NCBI GenBank assembly: GCA_036557885.1
Contig: DATBGS010000164.1
Coordinates: 1-60,764 of the forward strand
Reading direction: 5' to 3'
Length of the DNA: 60,764 nt
Origin: DATBGS01 sp036557885
GTDB lineage: Bacteria > Chloroflexota > Ktedonobacteria > Ktedonobacterales > DATBGS01
Shown: piece after piece, positions 32,842 to 41,847 of the stretch
How the letters are laid out: every line of letters starts with the position of its first letter
Numbering within the stretch: the first letter of the stretch is position 1
Made by a program: the position numbers and the translations under genes
Notes under the pieces: generated by a model
What the model was told of the DNA's origin: nothing
The model's input: only the letters and a program-made list of their open reading frames with translations
Databases searched by the model: none

Positions 32842-33009
32842 AACCGAATATGTCTTCTGGAAGACGGACGCGGCAAGAGTATGTCACTCCCCGCGCCACG
32901 TTCCCCGGAGCCTGGTTCTACTCAGGCGCGGGGCCGCGCTATTTTAGCGGTCACGTGAAAATTGCGCAATGGCCCCCGCGCCTGGAGAGGCGACGGGGGC
33001 TTGCTGCTT
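32842..33009 (+). ncRNA. Leader C: structured attenuator-like RNA
   Basis: Third copy. A GTCTTC/GAAGAC hairpin, GAGT/ACTC hairpin, then a, CCCCGCGCC (32889-32897); b, CAGGCGCGGGGCCGC (32923-32937); a CCGC/GCGG hairpin; c, GGCCCCCGCGCCTGG (32971-32985); d, AGGCGACGGGGGC ending at 33000, followed by TTGCTGCTT. Here d has changed (GA in place of CGC), so the c:d stem keeps its base but has a mismatch in the middle. Segments a and b pair perfectly over nine bases. Confidence 0.7.
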
Positions 33010-33120
33010 GCCGTGCCCCTGCTTTGAGGGGTAGCCCCGGCGTCCCTGCCGGGGAACGCTGCCCAGCACCCTAAGACAGAAGGGCAGGCGGTGGCCGGGG
33101 CTACGGGCGGCGCGGCAGGC
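33010..33120. repeat. Cluster of dispersed palindromic repeats
   Basis: CCCCTGCTTTGAGGGG palindrome, then TAGCCCCGGC/GCCGGGG, then CACCCTAAGACAGAAGGGCAG and GGCCGGGGCTAC. The CACCCTAAGACA-AAGGGCAG unit recurs at about 59746. Confidence 0.8.
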
Positions 33121-33179
33121 GGTGTGGCGTGGGACCATCCACCAGGGCGCAGATGGCGCCCAGAAGGAGTCGGTTCCCA

Positions 33180-33926
33180 ATGGCACAACTTCCCGTTTTG
33201 CTCCACCGCACAAGCCTGTTCGCGCGGCTGTGGTCCGGTTTGGATTGGCTGCGCGCCTATTTGCTCTTTTACGCCCCCGATGATGCGCCCGCTCTGCCCG
33301 GCTGGTTTCAGCCAATGGCGGGCCTTTTTTCGCAGCCCTTCCTGACTGAAGGCTATGTGGTGACGGTGCTCTGCGAGGCACTGCTGGGCTTTTTAGCGAT
33401 GATTACCAGCCAGCGCGCGCGGCGCAAAAGGGCCTGCGGCGGGTATGCGCATCCTAACCGCTTCACGCCTGCCGACCTGCGCCAGTCCGATGCCGATTTG
33501 CCCGCGCTGGCGGCCATGACGAGCCAGCAGCTTTGTGATCTGCTCCTGGTGGAACTGCGTCTGCTGCTGCGGGTGATGCGAGCGGCGCAGCGGGCCTTCT
33601 GGAAGCAAAAGAAGGGCTGGTGGCACTTCCATCGGGCGGCGGCGCTCGTCTTCAAGCGGGTGCTGCATGTGTGCGCGGAACTGCGCAAGCGGGCCAATCG
33701 GTTCTATGCCGAGCAGTGTGTGCGGGAAGCGCTGCGGCTGCTGTGGGAGGACCAATTTGGGCCGAATCTGCCCGCGCCCAGCGAGGTCCATCAATGGCTG
33801 CGCCAGCGCGCCGATGTGCCAGAGCAGGCTGAACCGGGGATGCTGCGCTGTCTGCTTCAGGAGCAGGCGCAGGGGCATCCTACCCCTGACATCTTTCTGT
33901 ATCTGCTGGAGGAGTCAGGCGCATAA
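33180..33926 (+). CDS. KRAxGG-family protein, copy 3
   Basis: 248 residues from the ATG at 33180, preceded by AAGGAG; the GGTTCCCA context before the start is shared with copy 1. Hydrophobic N-terminal half with TEGYVVTVLCEALLGFLAMI, then ARRKRACGG, RFTPADLRQSDAD, LVELRLLLRVMRAAQRAFW, a WWHFHRAAALV stretch, RANRFYAEQCVREALRLLW and EDQFGP. Same order as copies 1 and 2. It follows higA and leader C. Function unknown. Confidence 0.8.
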   Translation: MAQLPVLLHRTSLFARLWSGLDWLRAYLLFYAPDDAPALPGWFQPMAGLFSQPFLTEGYVVTVLCEALLGFLAMITSQRARRKRACGGYAHPNRFTPADLRQSDADLPALAAMTSQQLCDLLLVELRLLLRVMRAAQRAFWKQKKGWWHFHRAAALVFKRVLHVCAELRKRANRFYAEQCVREALRLLWEDQFGPNLPAPSEVHQWLRQRADVPEQAEPGMLRCLLQEQAQGHPTPDIFLYLLEESGA

Positions 33927-34024
33927 TTGCGTTTGATGCAGGCAGACGGCGCTGCGCTTCCAGGTAGGCGAGCCTGTGCTAGAATGATGCAGTGAGCGGT
34001 CATGTTCTGGAAAGGGGCCAACCA

Positions 34025-34636
34025 ATGCTACTGGAACGCTACTACCGCGAGTACGAGGGCGCGCTGATGACGTCAGCCGAATATTGCAAACTTCCCGAAC
34101 GAGAACGCGGCAGCACGGAATTGACCGAGGGAAGGCTGGTGTTTCTCTTGGGCGTACATTATAGTAAGCATGATGTGATTACACTGAATATTGGGATGGC
34201 ACTGCGTGTCCTCGTTGATGCGCGTGATCTGGGGCGCATTACGTTGCAGCAATACGAGTATGATCTGACGCTACCAGGGGAGGAAGGCGAAACGGTCTGG
34301 CACCCAGATGTCGCGTTTGTTCGCAAAGAACTGCTGCCCATCATTGACGCTGCCGATGAGCAGGAGATGGCCCCCAGGCTGGCCCCCGACTTTGTTGTGG
34401 AGATTGCGAGCAAAAGCCAGTTTCGCCCCAAAATGCGCCAGCACGTCAGGCGCTATCTGGCCGCCGGGTCGCGCCTGTGCTGGTTGGTCTGGCCCAAACG
34501 CCGGGAAGTAGAGGTATGGCGGCCAGGCGATACAGAGCAACCCACTGCCATCAAGCGCGTGGGAGACACATTGGAAGGCTACAGCGCGGTCCCTGGGTGG
34601 ACGATGACGGTGGCAGAAGTGTTTGCGCGGGCGTAA
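34025..34636 (+). CDS. Uma2-family (DUF820) restriction-like nuclease
   Basis: 203 residues from the ATG at 34025, preceded by AAAGGGG. ELTEGRLVFL, HPDVAFVRKELL, APDFVVEIASKSQ (PD-(D/E)xK-like acidic and ExK-type residues), RRYLAAGSRLCWLVWPKRRE and VEVWRPG are the family marks. Many copies occur in Chloroflexota and cyanobacteria; their role is unsettled. Stands alone. Confidence 0.85.
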   Translation: MLLERYYREYEGALMTSAEYCKLPERERGSTELTEGRLVFLLGVHYSKHDVITLNIGMALRVLVDARDLGRITLQQYEYDLTLPGEEGETVWHPDVAFVRKELLPIIDAADEQEMAPRLAPDFVVEIASKSQFRPKMRQHVRRYLAAGSRLCWLVWPKRREVEVWRPGDTEQPTAIKRVGDTLEGYSAVPGWTMTVAEVFARA

Positions 34637-34775
34637 AACTGCTGCCTGATAAAATAACTTCCTTGAGGACGCGCCGACGAGAAACTTTTTACGCTGCCTC
34701 GCTCATCACCGGGGCGAGGGACACGGCGGTTCATTGTTCCTCGCGCACCGCGCTGCGGCTTCCGGCTAGCCCGGC

Positions 34776-34804
34776 TTGACAGCACCTCTTCTATCCACTA
34801 CACT
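34776..34804 (+). promoter_or_regulatory. Upstream promoter of the sensor/DUF4388 operon
   Basis: TTGACA, 17-bp spacer, TACACT; 136 nt before the ATG at 34940. Confidence 0.65.
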
Positions 34805-34862
34805 GGCACAAGTCCTCGTAGAACAAGCGCGTATAAAAAGGATGACTTTTAGCAACCATTCC

Positions 34863-34891
34863 TTGACAGCGGCCTACCGATTCGCTACACT
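34863..34891 (+). promoter_or_regulatory. Downstream promoter of the sensor/DUF4388 operon
   Basis: TTGACAGC, 17-bp spacer in total, TACACT: the same boxes as the promoter 87 nt upstream. Confidence 0.65.
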
Positions 34892-34939
34892 GCTTGCAAT
34901 CCAGACCAAAGGCGTGCCTCGCCTTCGGAGTGTTGTGCC

Positions 34940-36409
34940 ATGCTAAACCGCCCGTCCCCCAACCCTAATAGGGAGGCCCAACCCGCCGCTCTGGGCACGG
35001 TTTCTCTACAACGTCGTCGTGCCAGCATTGCCGGGCGGCTTTGGGATGGCTGGGTCCGGCTGACTGGCCCGCATTGGTCAAACTTTAGCAAAGAGATCAG
35101 CGCGCAAGAGCGCCTGCGCCGCTCGCGCCTCATCAGCGCGTTGCTGCTGCTGATCGTGGCAACCATCGCCCTGCTCATCCCCACCCTCTACGTGCAGCCC
35201 TTGATCTGGCGTCCCGTTGTGCTCCTGGCAGGCGGGAGCGTGCTGGTGGTCCTGCTCAATCGCTGGGGTCAGATCACGCTGAGCGGGCTGGCGTATGTGG
35301 TGATGGTAGACGTGGCGCTGGCGGGCTTCATCATCACCAAGCCCATCTTCACCTACAGCAACATCCCTAATCTTGATCTGTTTATTCTCGCGCTGCTCAT
35401 CAGCGGCATCGTGCTTCCGCGCAGGCTGATTCCTGTGGTTGCCGCGCTGCACATCGGCCTGATTCTGGCGATCTTCAACCTGAAACAGCACGATGATCTG
35501 CTCGCGCAAGGCATCCAACGCTATTTTGGCGGGCAGAGCTACACAGCCTATATCAATGCCATCCTGCTTCAGGTCTGCGGCGCGGGCATTGCCTGGCTGC
35601 ACGCCTGGAGCGTGGAGCGCGCCCTTTTGCGTGCCAGCCGCGCCGAAGAACTGGCCCAGGCGCAACTGCGCATCGAAGAACAATCGCGGCTGCTGGCCGA
35701 CCAGAAAGCGCGCCTGGAGCATGGCGTCCTGATGCTGCAAGAAGTGCAGGAGCGCATCGCCAATGGCGACCTGGAGGCGCGCGTCTCGCTGTACGAGAAC
35801 GACCTGCTGCCTCTGGCAGTCAACTTTAATTTATTGGCGGAGCGCCTGGGCCGGGTGGAGCGCATCGCCCAGGAACACCGACGGCTGGAGCACGCGCTGG
35901 CTCAAGCGCTGGAAGCCGCCAGCATTTCTACGGTTGGCAAAGATGGGGCAGCGCTGCCCCAGACCGGCACGCTGGCTGACCGCGTGGCCCCGCTGCTGCT
36001 GCATCGGCGGCGCGTGCTGGAACACCTCCATGAAGGGGGAAAGCAGGCCGAAGACCTTGCCGTTGTTTTGCAACGCCAGCAAGAGCAGTTGCACCGCATG
36101 GAAACGACCCTGCGCAGCGCGCGCTCCCTCACCGGGCAGGTAGCACACGCGGCAGCCCAGCAGCAGCTTCGCACCAGCGGGCCGATCATCAGCGGGCCAG
36201 TCGAATCCCCTGGCGCTGGCGGGCTGGGAGGGTCTGCAACCAGACGAGAGGACCAGCCCGCGCCTCCTGGCTCGCTGCGTGCGTTGTTGGAACAGGAACA
36301 GCTTTTGCTAGAAGAAGCCAGTAAGATGACCGTACAAAGCCGCGAACTGGCGGCACGCTGCGCCAAAGGCGCGCACCTGCTCAGCCAGCGGCTTCTGGAA
36401 GTCCGTTAA
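34940..36409 (+). CDS. Membrane sensor with HAMP-like and coiled-coil domains
   Basis: 489 residues. Six or so hydrophobic segments between residues 65 and 235 form a membrane input module. A coiled coil (SRAEELAQAQLRIEEQSRLL) and a HAMP-like part (RIANGDLEARVSLYENDLLP, LAVNFNLLAERLGRVERIAQ) follow, then a long Gln/Leu/Glu-rich helical C-terminus. No kinase, cyclase or methyl-accepting signature is seen, so the output must be by contact. GGAG precedes the ATG. It is 39 nt before the DUF4388 gene. Confidence 0.8.
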   Translation: MLNRPSPNPNREAQPAALGTVSLQRRRASIAGRLWDGWVRLTGPHWSNFSKEISAQERLRRSRLISALLLLIVATIALLIPTLYVQPLIWRPVVLLAGGSVLVVLLNRWGQITLSGLAYVVMVDVALAGFIITKPIFTYSNIPNLDLFILALLISGIVLPRRLIPVVAALHIGLILAIFNLKQHDDLLAQGIQRYFGGQSYTAYINAILLQVCGAGIAWLHAWSVERALLRASRAEELAQAQLRIEEQSRLLADQKARLEHGVLMLQEVQERIANGDLEARVSLYENDLLPLAVNFNLLAERLGRVERIAQEHRRLEHALAQALEAASISTVGKDGAALPQTGTLADRVAPLLLHRRRVLEHLHEGGKQAEDLAVVLQRQQEQLHRMETTLRSARSLTGQVAHAAAQQQLRTSGPIISGPVESPGAGGLGGSATRREDQPAPPGSLRALLEQEQLLLEEASKMTVQSRELAARCAKGAHLLSQRLLEVR

Positions 36410-36448
36410 CGTCGTCCCTCATCGAGAATCCGCGAGGTGGCGTGTTCG

Positions 36449-37585
36449 GTGGATACAAAAGAGCGCGAGCCAGAGCTGCAAGGCTACCTCCATCACATTT
36501 TGCTGATTGACCTCCTGCAACTGCTCAGCCTTTCCGGGCAGACCGGCACGCTGGAACTGCGCCAGGGCTGGAACAGCCGCACGATTTACTTTCAGGAGGG
36601 GCGTCTGATCGCCATCTCGCTGGGCACGCGCCCCATGACGCTGGGAGAATTGCTGATTAAGGCGGGCTGGCTGACCACACAGCAGGTGGAATTTCTGGTG
36701 CAGCGCACGCGGCAGACGGGTCAGCTTTTTCGGGCGCTGCTGCTGGAATCCGGTCTGGTCAGCGAGGATGATCTGCGCACGCTGAGCGACCACCAGATGG
36801 AAGAAGCCATCTACAGCCTCTTTCTCTGGCGCAACTGCCACTTTCGCTTTTACTGGGGCGAAGCCCAGGGCGTGGACCTGGAGCGTACCCTGCCCGTAGA
36901 TGTTTCCAGCGAGCGCCTGATTATGGAGGGGGCGCGGCGGGTGGATGAATGGAGCCATCTCAGCCCGATTATTCCTTCCTTGCGCATGGTCTTTCACCCC
37001 ACCACCCAGGTAGAGTTTATTGCTCCGCCTCACCTGGAGGCGTTGAGCAGCCGCGACCGGCGCGTGCTGGTAATGCTGGATGGGCGCTCAGATGTGGTAG
37101 CGCTGGCCGGGCGCACGGGACTGAGCCGCCTGGAGGTGATGCGCGGCCTGGCGGCGCTGGTGAGTGCTGGCCTGGCGCGGACCAGTCTGCCCAGCAAGCC
37201 CCAGATCATTGAATTGTTTAAGCTGATGCTGGAGACGATCTATAAAAAGCTGGTGCTCTTTGGGCATACCGCGCTGGCGCGGCAGTTCGAGGAAGAACTG
37301 AACACGTTTTCGCGTCTGCATGGGCTGAAGGTGCGCCTGTATACCGGCTCGGTCACGCTCACTGATCTGGATACGCCGCTGGACAGCACGGCGCTGATTG
37401 ACCAGTACAAGCTCTTTATGAATATTCAACTCAACTACTTCAGCAAGACGCTGCCGCCAGAGATTGCCCAGGGGCTGCTTCAGGGATTGTATAATCACGC
37501 CGGTCCAGAGCTACAAGAACTCCTGCGGCTGTACGATTTTTACAGCCCAGATGGCGCGGTGGCTTACGAACCATTCATCGAATAG
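36449..37585 (+). CDS. DUF4388 (PATAN-like) domain protein
   Basis: 378 residues from a GTG at 36449 (GAGG 12 nt earlier; a GTG at 36437 is also in frame). The N-terminus, DLLQLLSLSGQTGTLELRQG ... IYFQEGRLIAISLGTRPMTL, is the DUF4388 fold known from gliding and signalling proteins. A GELLIKAGWLTTQQVEFLVQ repeat (MshEN-like) and a winged-helix-like part (LVMLDGRSDVVALAGRTGLS) follow, and the rest is helical. With the preceding sensor it likely forms one signalling unit. Confidence 0.85.
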   Translation: MDTKEREPELQGYLHHILLIDLLQLLSLSGQTGTLELRQGWNSRTIYFQEGRLIAISLGTRPMTLGELLIKAGWLTTQQVEFLVQRTRQTGQLFRALLLESGLVSEDDLRTLSDHQMEEAIYSLFLWRNCHFRFYWGEAQGVDLERTLPVDVSSERLIMEGARRVDEWSHLSPIIPSLRMVFHPTTQVEFIAPPHLEALSSRDRRVLVMLDGRSDVVALAGRTGLSRLEVMRGLAALVSAGLARTSLPSKPQIIELFKLMLETIYKKLVLFGHTALARQFEEELNTFSRLHGLKVRLYTGSVTLTDLDTPLDSTALIDQYKLFMNIQLNYFSKTLPPEIAQGLLQGLYNHAGPELQELLRLYDFYSPDGAVAYEPFIE

Positions 37586-37628
37586 GGGAATTTTTCGGGA
37601 ACTGAAGCAAAAAAGCCTGAAAAAGTGC

Positions 37629-37657
37629 TTGACACGTCGCCTAACCTGTGTTATCAT
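37629..37657 (+). promoter_or_regulatory. Promoter upstream of the omega-RNA/isrB/rho segment
   Basis: TTGACA, 17-bp spacer, TATCAT. No gene starts within 500 nt. It may read the omega-RNA and isrB, or be the old rho promoter. Between 37658 and 37960 only a GCTCA/TGAGC hairpin (about 37796-37816) is seen. Confidence 0.55.
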
Positions 37658-37976
37658 GAATATGGTTCCTAATTTGGCGTCCTGTTTTTCCGCCTTGACA
37701 CGCCTGCCATCCATGATTGAGCTTTCATCCCCGACGCTGCTCAAATAAAGGCCGCCGAAAACCCACTGGACTTTTCCGTCCGTCTTATAAAAAACGCTCA
37801 AGTTTTGCCTGAGCATTGATGATTGTGTTTCCCAGCCTAAAGAGGTTGTTTATTTTAGACTGTGCGCAAACCCCAAACAGGAACGGCATAGCACACCCCC
37901 AGGACACAGCGCAGCCACGACCGCGCGCCTCACAATTTACATGAGACACGATTCATTCGACATACCCACATTTTTA

Positions 37977-38219
37977 GGTCAAGTACCCGTTCTCTGGAAG
38001 GGGAACGGGCTTGTGGTAAAGTACCGACTCGCCACCGGGAATTGCCACGAGGGAAAGCACGAGACTAGCTTGCCCAAGGTCCAGCAATGGGCTGTCTGAA
38101 GGGAACTGATTCAGTTGGGCGTGGCAGCCTGAAGGACGTGCGGGACACTTCCCTCATCCCGCTCCTCTCCACTGGTCAGCAGCGAAGGGAAGGTACATAC
38201 TCCGAAAGGAGCCTTACGG
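37977..38219 (+). ncRNA. HEARO/omega-RNA of the IsrB element
   Basis: About 240 nt directly before isrB. It has a CCCGTTC/GAACGGG hairpin (37986-38009) near the 5' end. It also has the HEARO-like segments CCAAGGTCCAGCAATGGG, AACTGATTCAGTTGGG, GGCAGCCTGAAGGAC and GGTACATACTCCGAAAGGAG. In IscB/IsrB systems this RNA binds the nuclease, and the roughly 16 nt just upstream of the scaffold (here near 37960-37976) act as guide. Exact ends were not determined; identity is from memory of the HEARO consensus. Confidence 0.8.
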
Positions 38220-39233
38220 ATGCTGTTTATCCCCGTAGTTGATCAAGGCCAACAGCCCCTTATGCCCACGACCCCAGCACGGGCACGACGATGGGTGAAG
38301 AGCGGCAAAGCTACTCCGTTTTGGAAGAAGGGTGTTTGGTGTGTGCGGCTCAACGTGGAGCCATTGACCCGCTACACACAACCTGTCGCGGTGGGAGTAG
38401 ACCCTGGTAGTAAGAAGGAGGCGCTCGTCATCAAGTCTGCCGCTCATACCTATCTCAACGTGCAAGCTGATGCCATCACCTGGGTTAAGGAGGCAGTAGA
38501 GACACGACGTCAGATGCGCCGTGCTCGTCGCTCTTGGAAGACTCCCTACCGCTCACCTCGGGTCAATCGAGGGCGCGGGAGCTTACCACCCTCCACAAAA
38601 GCGCGGTGGCAGTGGAAGCTGCGTCTCTGTTGCTGGCTGGCTCAGTTGGTCCCCATTGCCACCTTTATCGTCGAGGACATCAAAGCAAAAACCAAAGGGC
38701 AAAGGCGCTGGGATCGAAGTTTCTCTCCCCTAGAAGCAGGTAAGCGGTGGTTCTATCAGGAACTAAACAAACTAGCTCCCGTTCAGATACGGGCCGGATG
38801 GGAAACCAAGCAACTACGTGATGCCTTAGGGATGAAGAAGAGCAAAGCAAAACTAAAGGAACCGTTCAACGCTCATTGCGTGGATGCGTGGGTACTGGCG
38901 CGGGCAGTGGTAGGAGGGAGCGGGACTCCAGACAACACACGCCTTTTGTGTCTCACCCCTTTGCGTTGGCATCGGCGGCAATTGCACCGCCTGCAACCAG
39001 AAGCAGGAGGGAAGCGAACACCCTATGGAGGCACACGCAGCCTGGGGTGGACACGCGGCACCCTGGTGAAGCATCCGAAATATGGCCTGGCCTATGTGGG
39101 AGGCACCCTGAAAGGGCTACTGAGCTTACATGCCCTCACGGATGGGAAGCGCCTCTGCCAAAATGCCAAAGCAACTGACTGCCGACAACGAACCACTTTG
39201 AAATGGAGAGCGCGGCTCCTCCCGATCCCGTGA
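38220..39233 (+). CDS. isrB: IsrB: RuvC-only omega-RNA-guided nickase
   Basis: 337 residues; AAGGAG 9 nt before the ATG. The PLMP motif (13-16) opens the N-terminal domain typical of IscB/IsrB. RuvC-I is VGVDPGSKK (Asp61), an Arg-rich bridge RRQMRRARR follows (96-104), RuvC-II is FIVEDIKAKTK (Glu152), and RuvC-III is NAHCVDAWVLA (His219, Asp222). Only 67 residues separate RuvC-II and -III, so the HNH domain of IscB is missing and IsrB is the right name; known IsrB cuts one strand. A TnpA transposase is not nearby. The stop lies 45 nt before the rho start. Confidence 0.9.
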   Translation: MLFIPVVDQGQQPLMPTTPARARRWVKSGKATPFWKKGVWCVRLNVEPLTRYTQPVAVGVDPGSKKEALVIKSAAHTYLNVQADAITWVKEAVETRRQMRRARRSWKTPYRSPRVNRGRGSLPPSTKARWQWKLRLCCWLAQLVPIATFIVEDIKAKTKGQRRWDRSFSPLEAGKRWFYQELNKLAPVQIRAGWETKQLRDALGMKKSKAKLKEPFNAHCVDAWVLARAVVGGSGTPDNTRLLCLTPLRWHRRQLHRLQPEAGGKRTPYGGTRSLGWTRGTLVKHPKYGLAYVGGTLKGLLSLHALTDGKRLCQNAKATDCRQRTTLKWRARLLPIP

Positions 39234-39278
39234 ATGGGGCGGGTTTCTGCCGCGCAAGTAGCTATGAACAGGACAACT

Positions 39279-40718
39279 ATGCAGCATTTTTCACGCAACA
39301 CCCCCAACGGCGCCTCATTGAGCGCCTCCAACGGCCAAAGCGACCAACCCGACACGCAGGAATCGCTAGAGAACGGCAGCCCCTTCCCTGCCAGACGCGG
39401 TGAAGGCGCTACCTCCACCGCCGAGCGGCGCGGAGAATCCTCCGGCGCCAAGCAGCACATCAACATTACCGAACTGGAAAGCAAGAACCTGGCAGAACTG
39501 CGCGAGATTGCGCGCGATATGGACCTCTCCGGCTACACCGCCCTCAAGAAGCAGGAACTCATTTTCCGCCTCCTGCAAGCCTATACTGAACAGCAAGGCA
39601 ATATTTTCAGCGTTGGCCTGCTGGAGATCGTCGAAGAGGGCTTTGGCTTCCTGCGGCCAGACCGTTTCTCGCCGGGCAGCACGGATGTCTACGTCTCGCA
39701 GTCGCAGATTCGCCGCTTTGGGCTGCGCACCGGCGATATGGTTTCCGGCCAGGTGCGCCCACCCAAGGACAACGAAAAGTTTTATGGCTTGCTGCGCGTC
39801 GAAGCCGTCAATGGCATGGACCCCGAAGCCGCCAAGCGCCGCCCCCACTTCGATAACCTGACGCCAATCTTCCCCACCGAGATGCTGAATCTGGAAACGA
39901 CCCCGCAGAACCTGACAGGTCGGCTGATTAATCTCGTCGCGCCGATAGGTCGCGGCCAGCGCGCGCTGGTCGTCTCGCCGCCCAAAGCGGGGAAGACGTT
40001 GATGCTCAAGTCAATCGCCAACGCGATTACGACCAACGAGAACGACATCCACCTGATGATCGCACTGATTGCCGAACGCCCCGAAGAAGTCACCGACATG
40101 AAGCGCTCCGTCAAGGCGGAGGTCTTCAGCGCCACCTTTGACGAGGCGCCAGAGATGCACATCCGCGTGGCCGAGATGGTGCTGGAGCGCGCCAAGCGGC
40201 TCGTGGAAGGCGGGCGCGATGTCGTCATCTTGCTGGATGGCATCACCCGGCTCACCCGCGCGTATAACCAGGTCATCCCGCAGAGCGGGCGCACGCTTTC
40301 TGGTGGTATGGACCCCAGCGCGCTCTATCCGCCCAAGCGCTTCTTTGGCGCGGCGCGCAATATCGAAGAAGGCGGTAGCCTGACGATCATTGCCACCTGC
40401 CTGGTGGATACCGGCAGCCGCATGGATGATGTGATTTACGAAGAGTTTAAGGGCACCGGCAACAGCGAAATTACGCTGGACCGCAAGCTCGCTGATCGCC
40501 GCGTCTTCCCCGCGCTGGACATCACGCGCTCCAGCACGCGCCGCGAGGAGCAACTGCTGGACGACAAGACACTGCGCGCCGTCGTGGTGATGCGCCGCAT
40601 GTTCAGCACGTTGGCCGAGCAGCGCGGCATGGAGGCGATGGAGGCCGTACTCACTTCGATGTCTAAGACTAAGGACAATCAGGAGTTTCTGGCAAACCTG
40701 AATCAGAGCATACGGTAG
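39279..40718 (+). CDS. rho: Transcription termination factor Rho
   Basis: 479 residues from the ATG at 39279 (AGGA 5 nt upstream; ATGs at 39264 and 39234 are in frame). A disordered head of about 55 residues is followed by Rho-N (NLAELREIARDMDLSGYTAL), the RNA-binding cold-shock-like domain (EEGFGFLRPDRFSPGSTDVY) and the RecA-like ATPase. The last has Walker A VSPPKAGKTLMLKSIA, Walker B DVVILLDGITRL, and the Q/R loops. Length and motifs are those of active Rho. isrB and its omega-RNA lie between this gene and the nearest upstream promoter. Confidence 0.97.
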   Translation: MQHFSRNTPNGASLSASNGQSDQPDTQESLENGSPFPARRGEGATSTAERRGESSGAKQHINITELESKNLAELREIARDMDLSGYTALKKQELIFRLLQAYTEQQGNIFSVGLLEIVEEGFGFLRPDRFSPGSTDVYVSQSQIRRFGLRTGDMVSGQVRPPKDNEKFYGLLRVEAVNGMDPEAAKRRPHFDNLTPIFPTEMLNLETTPQNLTGRLINLVAPIGRGQRALVVSPPKAGKTLMLKSIANAITTNENDIHLMIALIAERPEEVTDMKRSVKAEVFSATFDEAPEMHIRVAEMVLERAKRLVEGGRDVVILLDGITRLTRAYNQVIPQSGRTLSGGMDPSALYPPKRFFGAARNIEEGGSLTIIATCLVDTGSRMDDVIYEEFKGTGNSEITLDRKLADRRVFPALDITRSSTRREEQLLDDKTLRAVVVMRRMFSTLAEQRGMEAMEAVLTSMSKTKDNQEFLANLNQSIR

Positions 40719-40730
40719 CCAAGACGGTGC

Positions 40731-40750
40731 CTGGCGAATAAATTCGCCAG
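40731..40750. repeat. Solo GGCGAATAAATTCGCC hairpin
   Basis: CTGGCGAATAAATTCGCCAG, 8-bp arms and 4-nt loop, 13 nt after rho. It is the arm tip of the 18351-type element on its own. Confidence 0.75.
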
Positions 40751-40870
40751 CATAGCCCGATTCGCCCACCAACTTGACGCGCCGCATATCTCAGCATATA
40801 GTCTCTGAAGAGAGAATGCTTGAAATAGGCGGCGTGTTGTAGTTTTCGCACGACAGCGAGGGAAATGAGC

Positions 40871-41839
40871 ATGGTGAGCGCCGGAAGACTTCATCTGCGC
40901 CGAAGGAACGCGGCGCTCTCCCTGGCAGCAATCGTCTTGCTGCTGGGTATTGCGGCTTTACTGTTTGCCGAGGGGAAAGCGCCTGCTGCGCAGGCCGACA
41001 GCCCGACGCTCTTTCTTTCCACCGGGGTCACGAATCCCGGCGGAGAGGTAGACATCACCGGCACGGGCTGGGCGCCCGCCACACACTACAACCTGTACGT
41101 CTATGGGCAGGTCAAGTGTAAGCCCAACCCCACTTGTCCGCCGCCTGACCTGACAAAAACAATCAACACCAGCCCGCAACGAATCAGCAGCCAGGGGAAT
41201 CTGTTGGAATTTTCTTTCTTTTTTACGGATAAAGCCTCGACTACCACCTATGTCTTTACGGTGGTAGCCGACTATCCAACGACAACGCCCTTCACGGCCT
41301 CCGCGCTGGTGCAGGTGGTCCCGCTGGGCACGCCCACCGCGACGGGCACGGTGAGCAGCGCGCCTGCCTCGCCCACAACAACGGTAGCCAGCCCAACGCA
41401 GGCGGCGGTCAGCCCAACGGCGCAAGCGCAGAACCCTGGAACCGGAACAGGCACCACGCCACCTGGCAAGCAATCTGGCTCCAGCACAACCACCGTCCTG
41501 ATTGTGGTTGTTTCCATCTTGCTGCTCTTAATGCTTGGCGTGCTGGGCGTCTTGCTGTACACGCTGCCAGCCAAACGCCGCGCTATTCGCGCCGCGTATT
41601 ATGGTGAAGAGGATGGGCAGTACGCCTACGCGCAGTCCAGCCAGGCCGCGCGCAGGCGGTCCACTGGCGGCTATCCCCCTGTGCGCGGGCAAGAGGAGAT
41701 GCCCTGGCAGGGCGGGGTGGCCTCCTGGGATGACAACCAGCGCCAGCCACGCCGCACCAGCAGCCCCTACAGCCCACCGCCTTCGCGCTCCACGCCGCGC
41801 ACGCCGCCACCGCGCCGCCCAAGCGGGAACGAGTGGTAG
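40871..41839 (+). CDS. Surface protein with signal peptide and C-terminal membrane anchor
   Basis: 322 residues from the ATG at 40871 (GAGGGA upstream). A signal peptide (ALSLAAIVLLLGIAALLFA) is followed by a beta-sandwich-like domain (LFLSTGVTNPGGEVDITGTG), a Thr/Pro/Ala stalk, one membrane helix (TTVLIVVVSILLLLMLGVLG) and a basic, Pro/Arg-rich cytoplasmic tail. No enzyme motif. Possibly a cell-surface adhesin or sensor. Confidence 0.75.
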   Translation: MVSAGRLHLRRRNAALSLAAIVLLLGIAALLFAEGKAPAAQADSPTLFLSTGVTNPGGEVDITGTGWAPATHYNLYVYGQVKCKPNPTCPPPDLTKTINTSPQRISSQGNLLEFSFFFTDKASTTTYVFTVVADYPTTTPFTASALVQVVPLGTPTATGTVSSAPASPTTTVASPTQAAVSPTAQAQNPGTGTGTTPPGKQSGSSTTTVLIVVVSILLLLMLGVLGVLLYTLPAKRRAIRAAYYGEEDGQYAYAQSSQAARRRSTGGYPPVRGQEEMPWQGGVASWDDNQRQPRRTSSPYSPPPSRSTPRTPPPRRPSGNEW

Positions 41840-41847
41840 AAGCAACG

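Noticed and set aside
38220..39233. IscB or TnpB
   Set aside because: PLMP and RRxRR features exclude TnpB, and no HNH domain fits between RuvC-II and RuvC-III, so IscB is excluded too.
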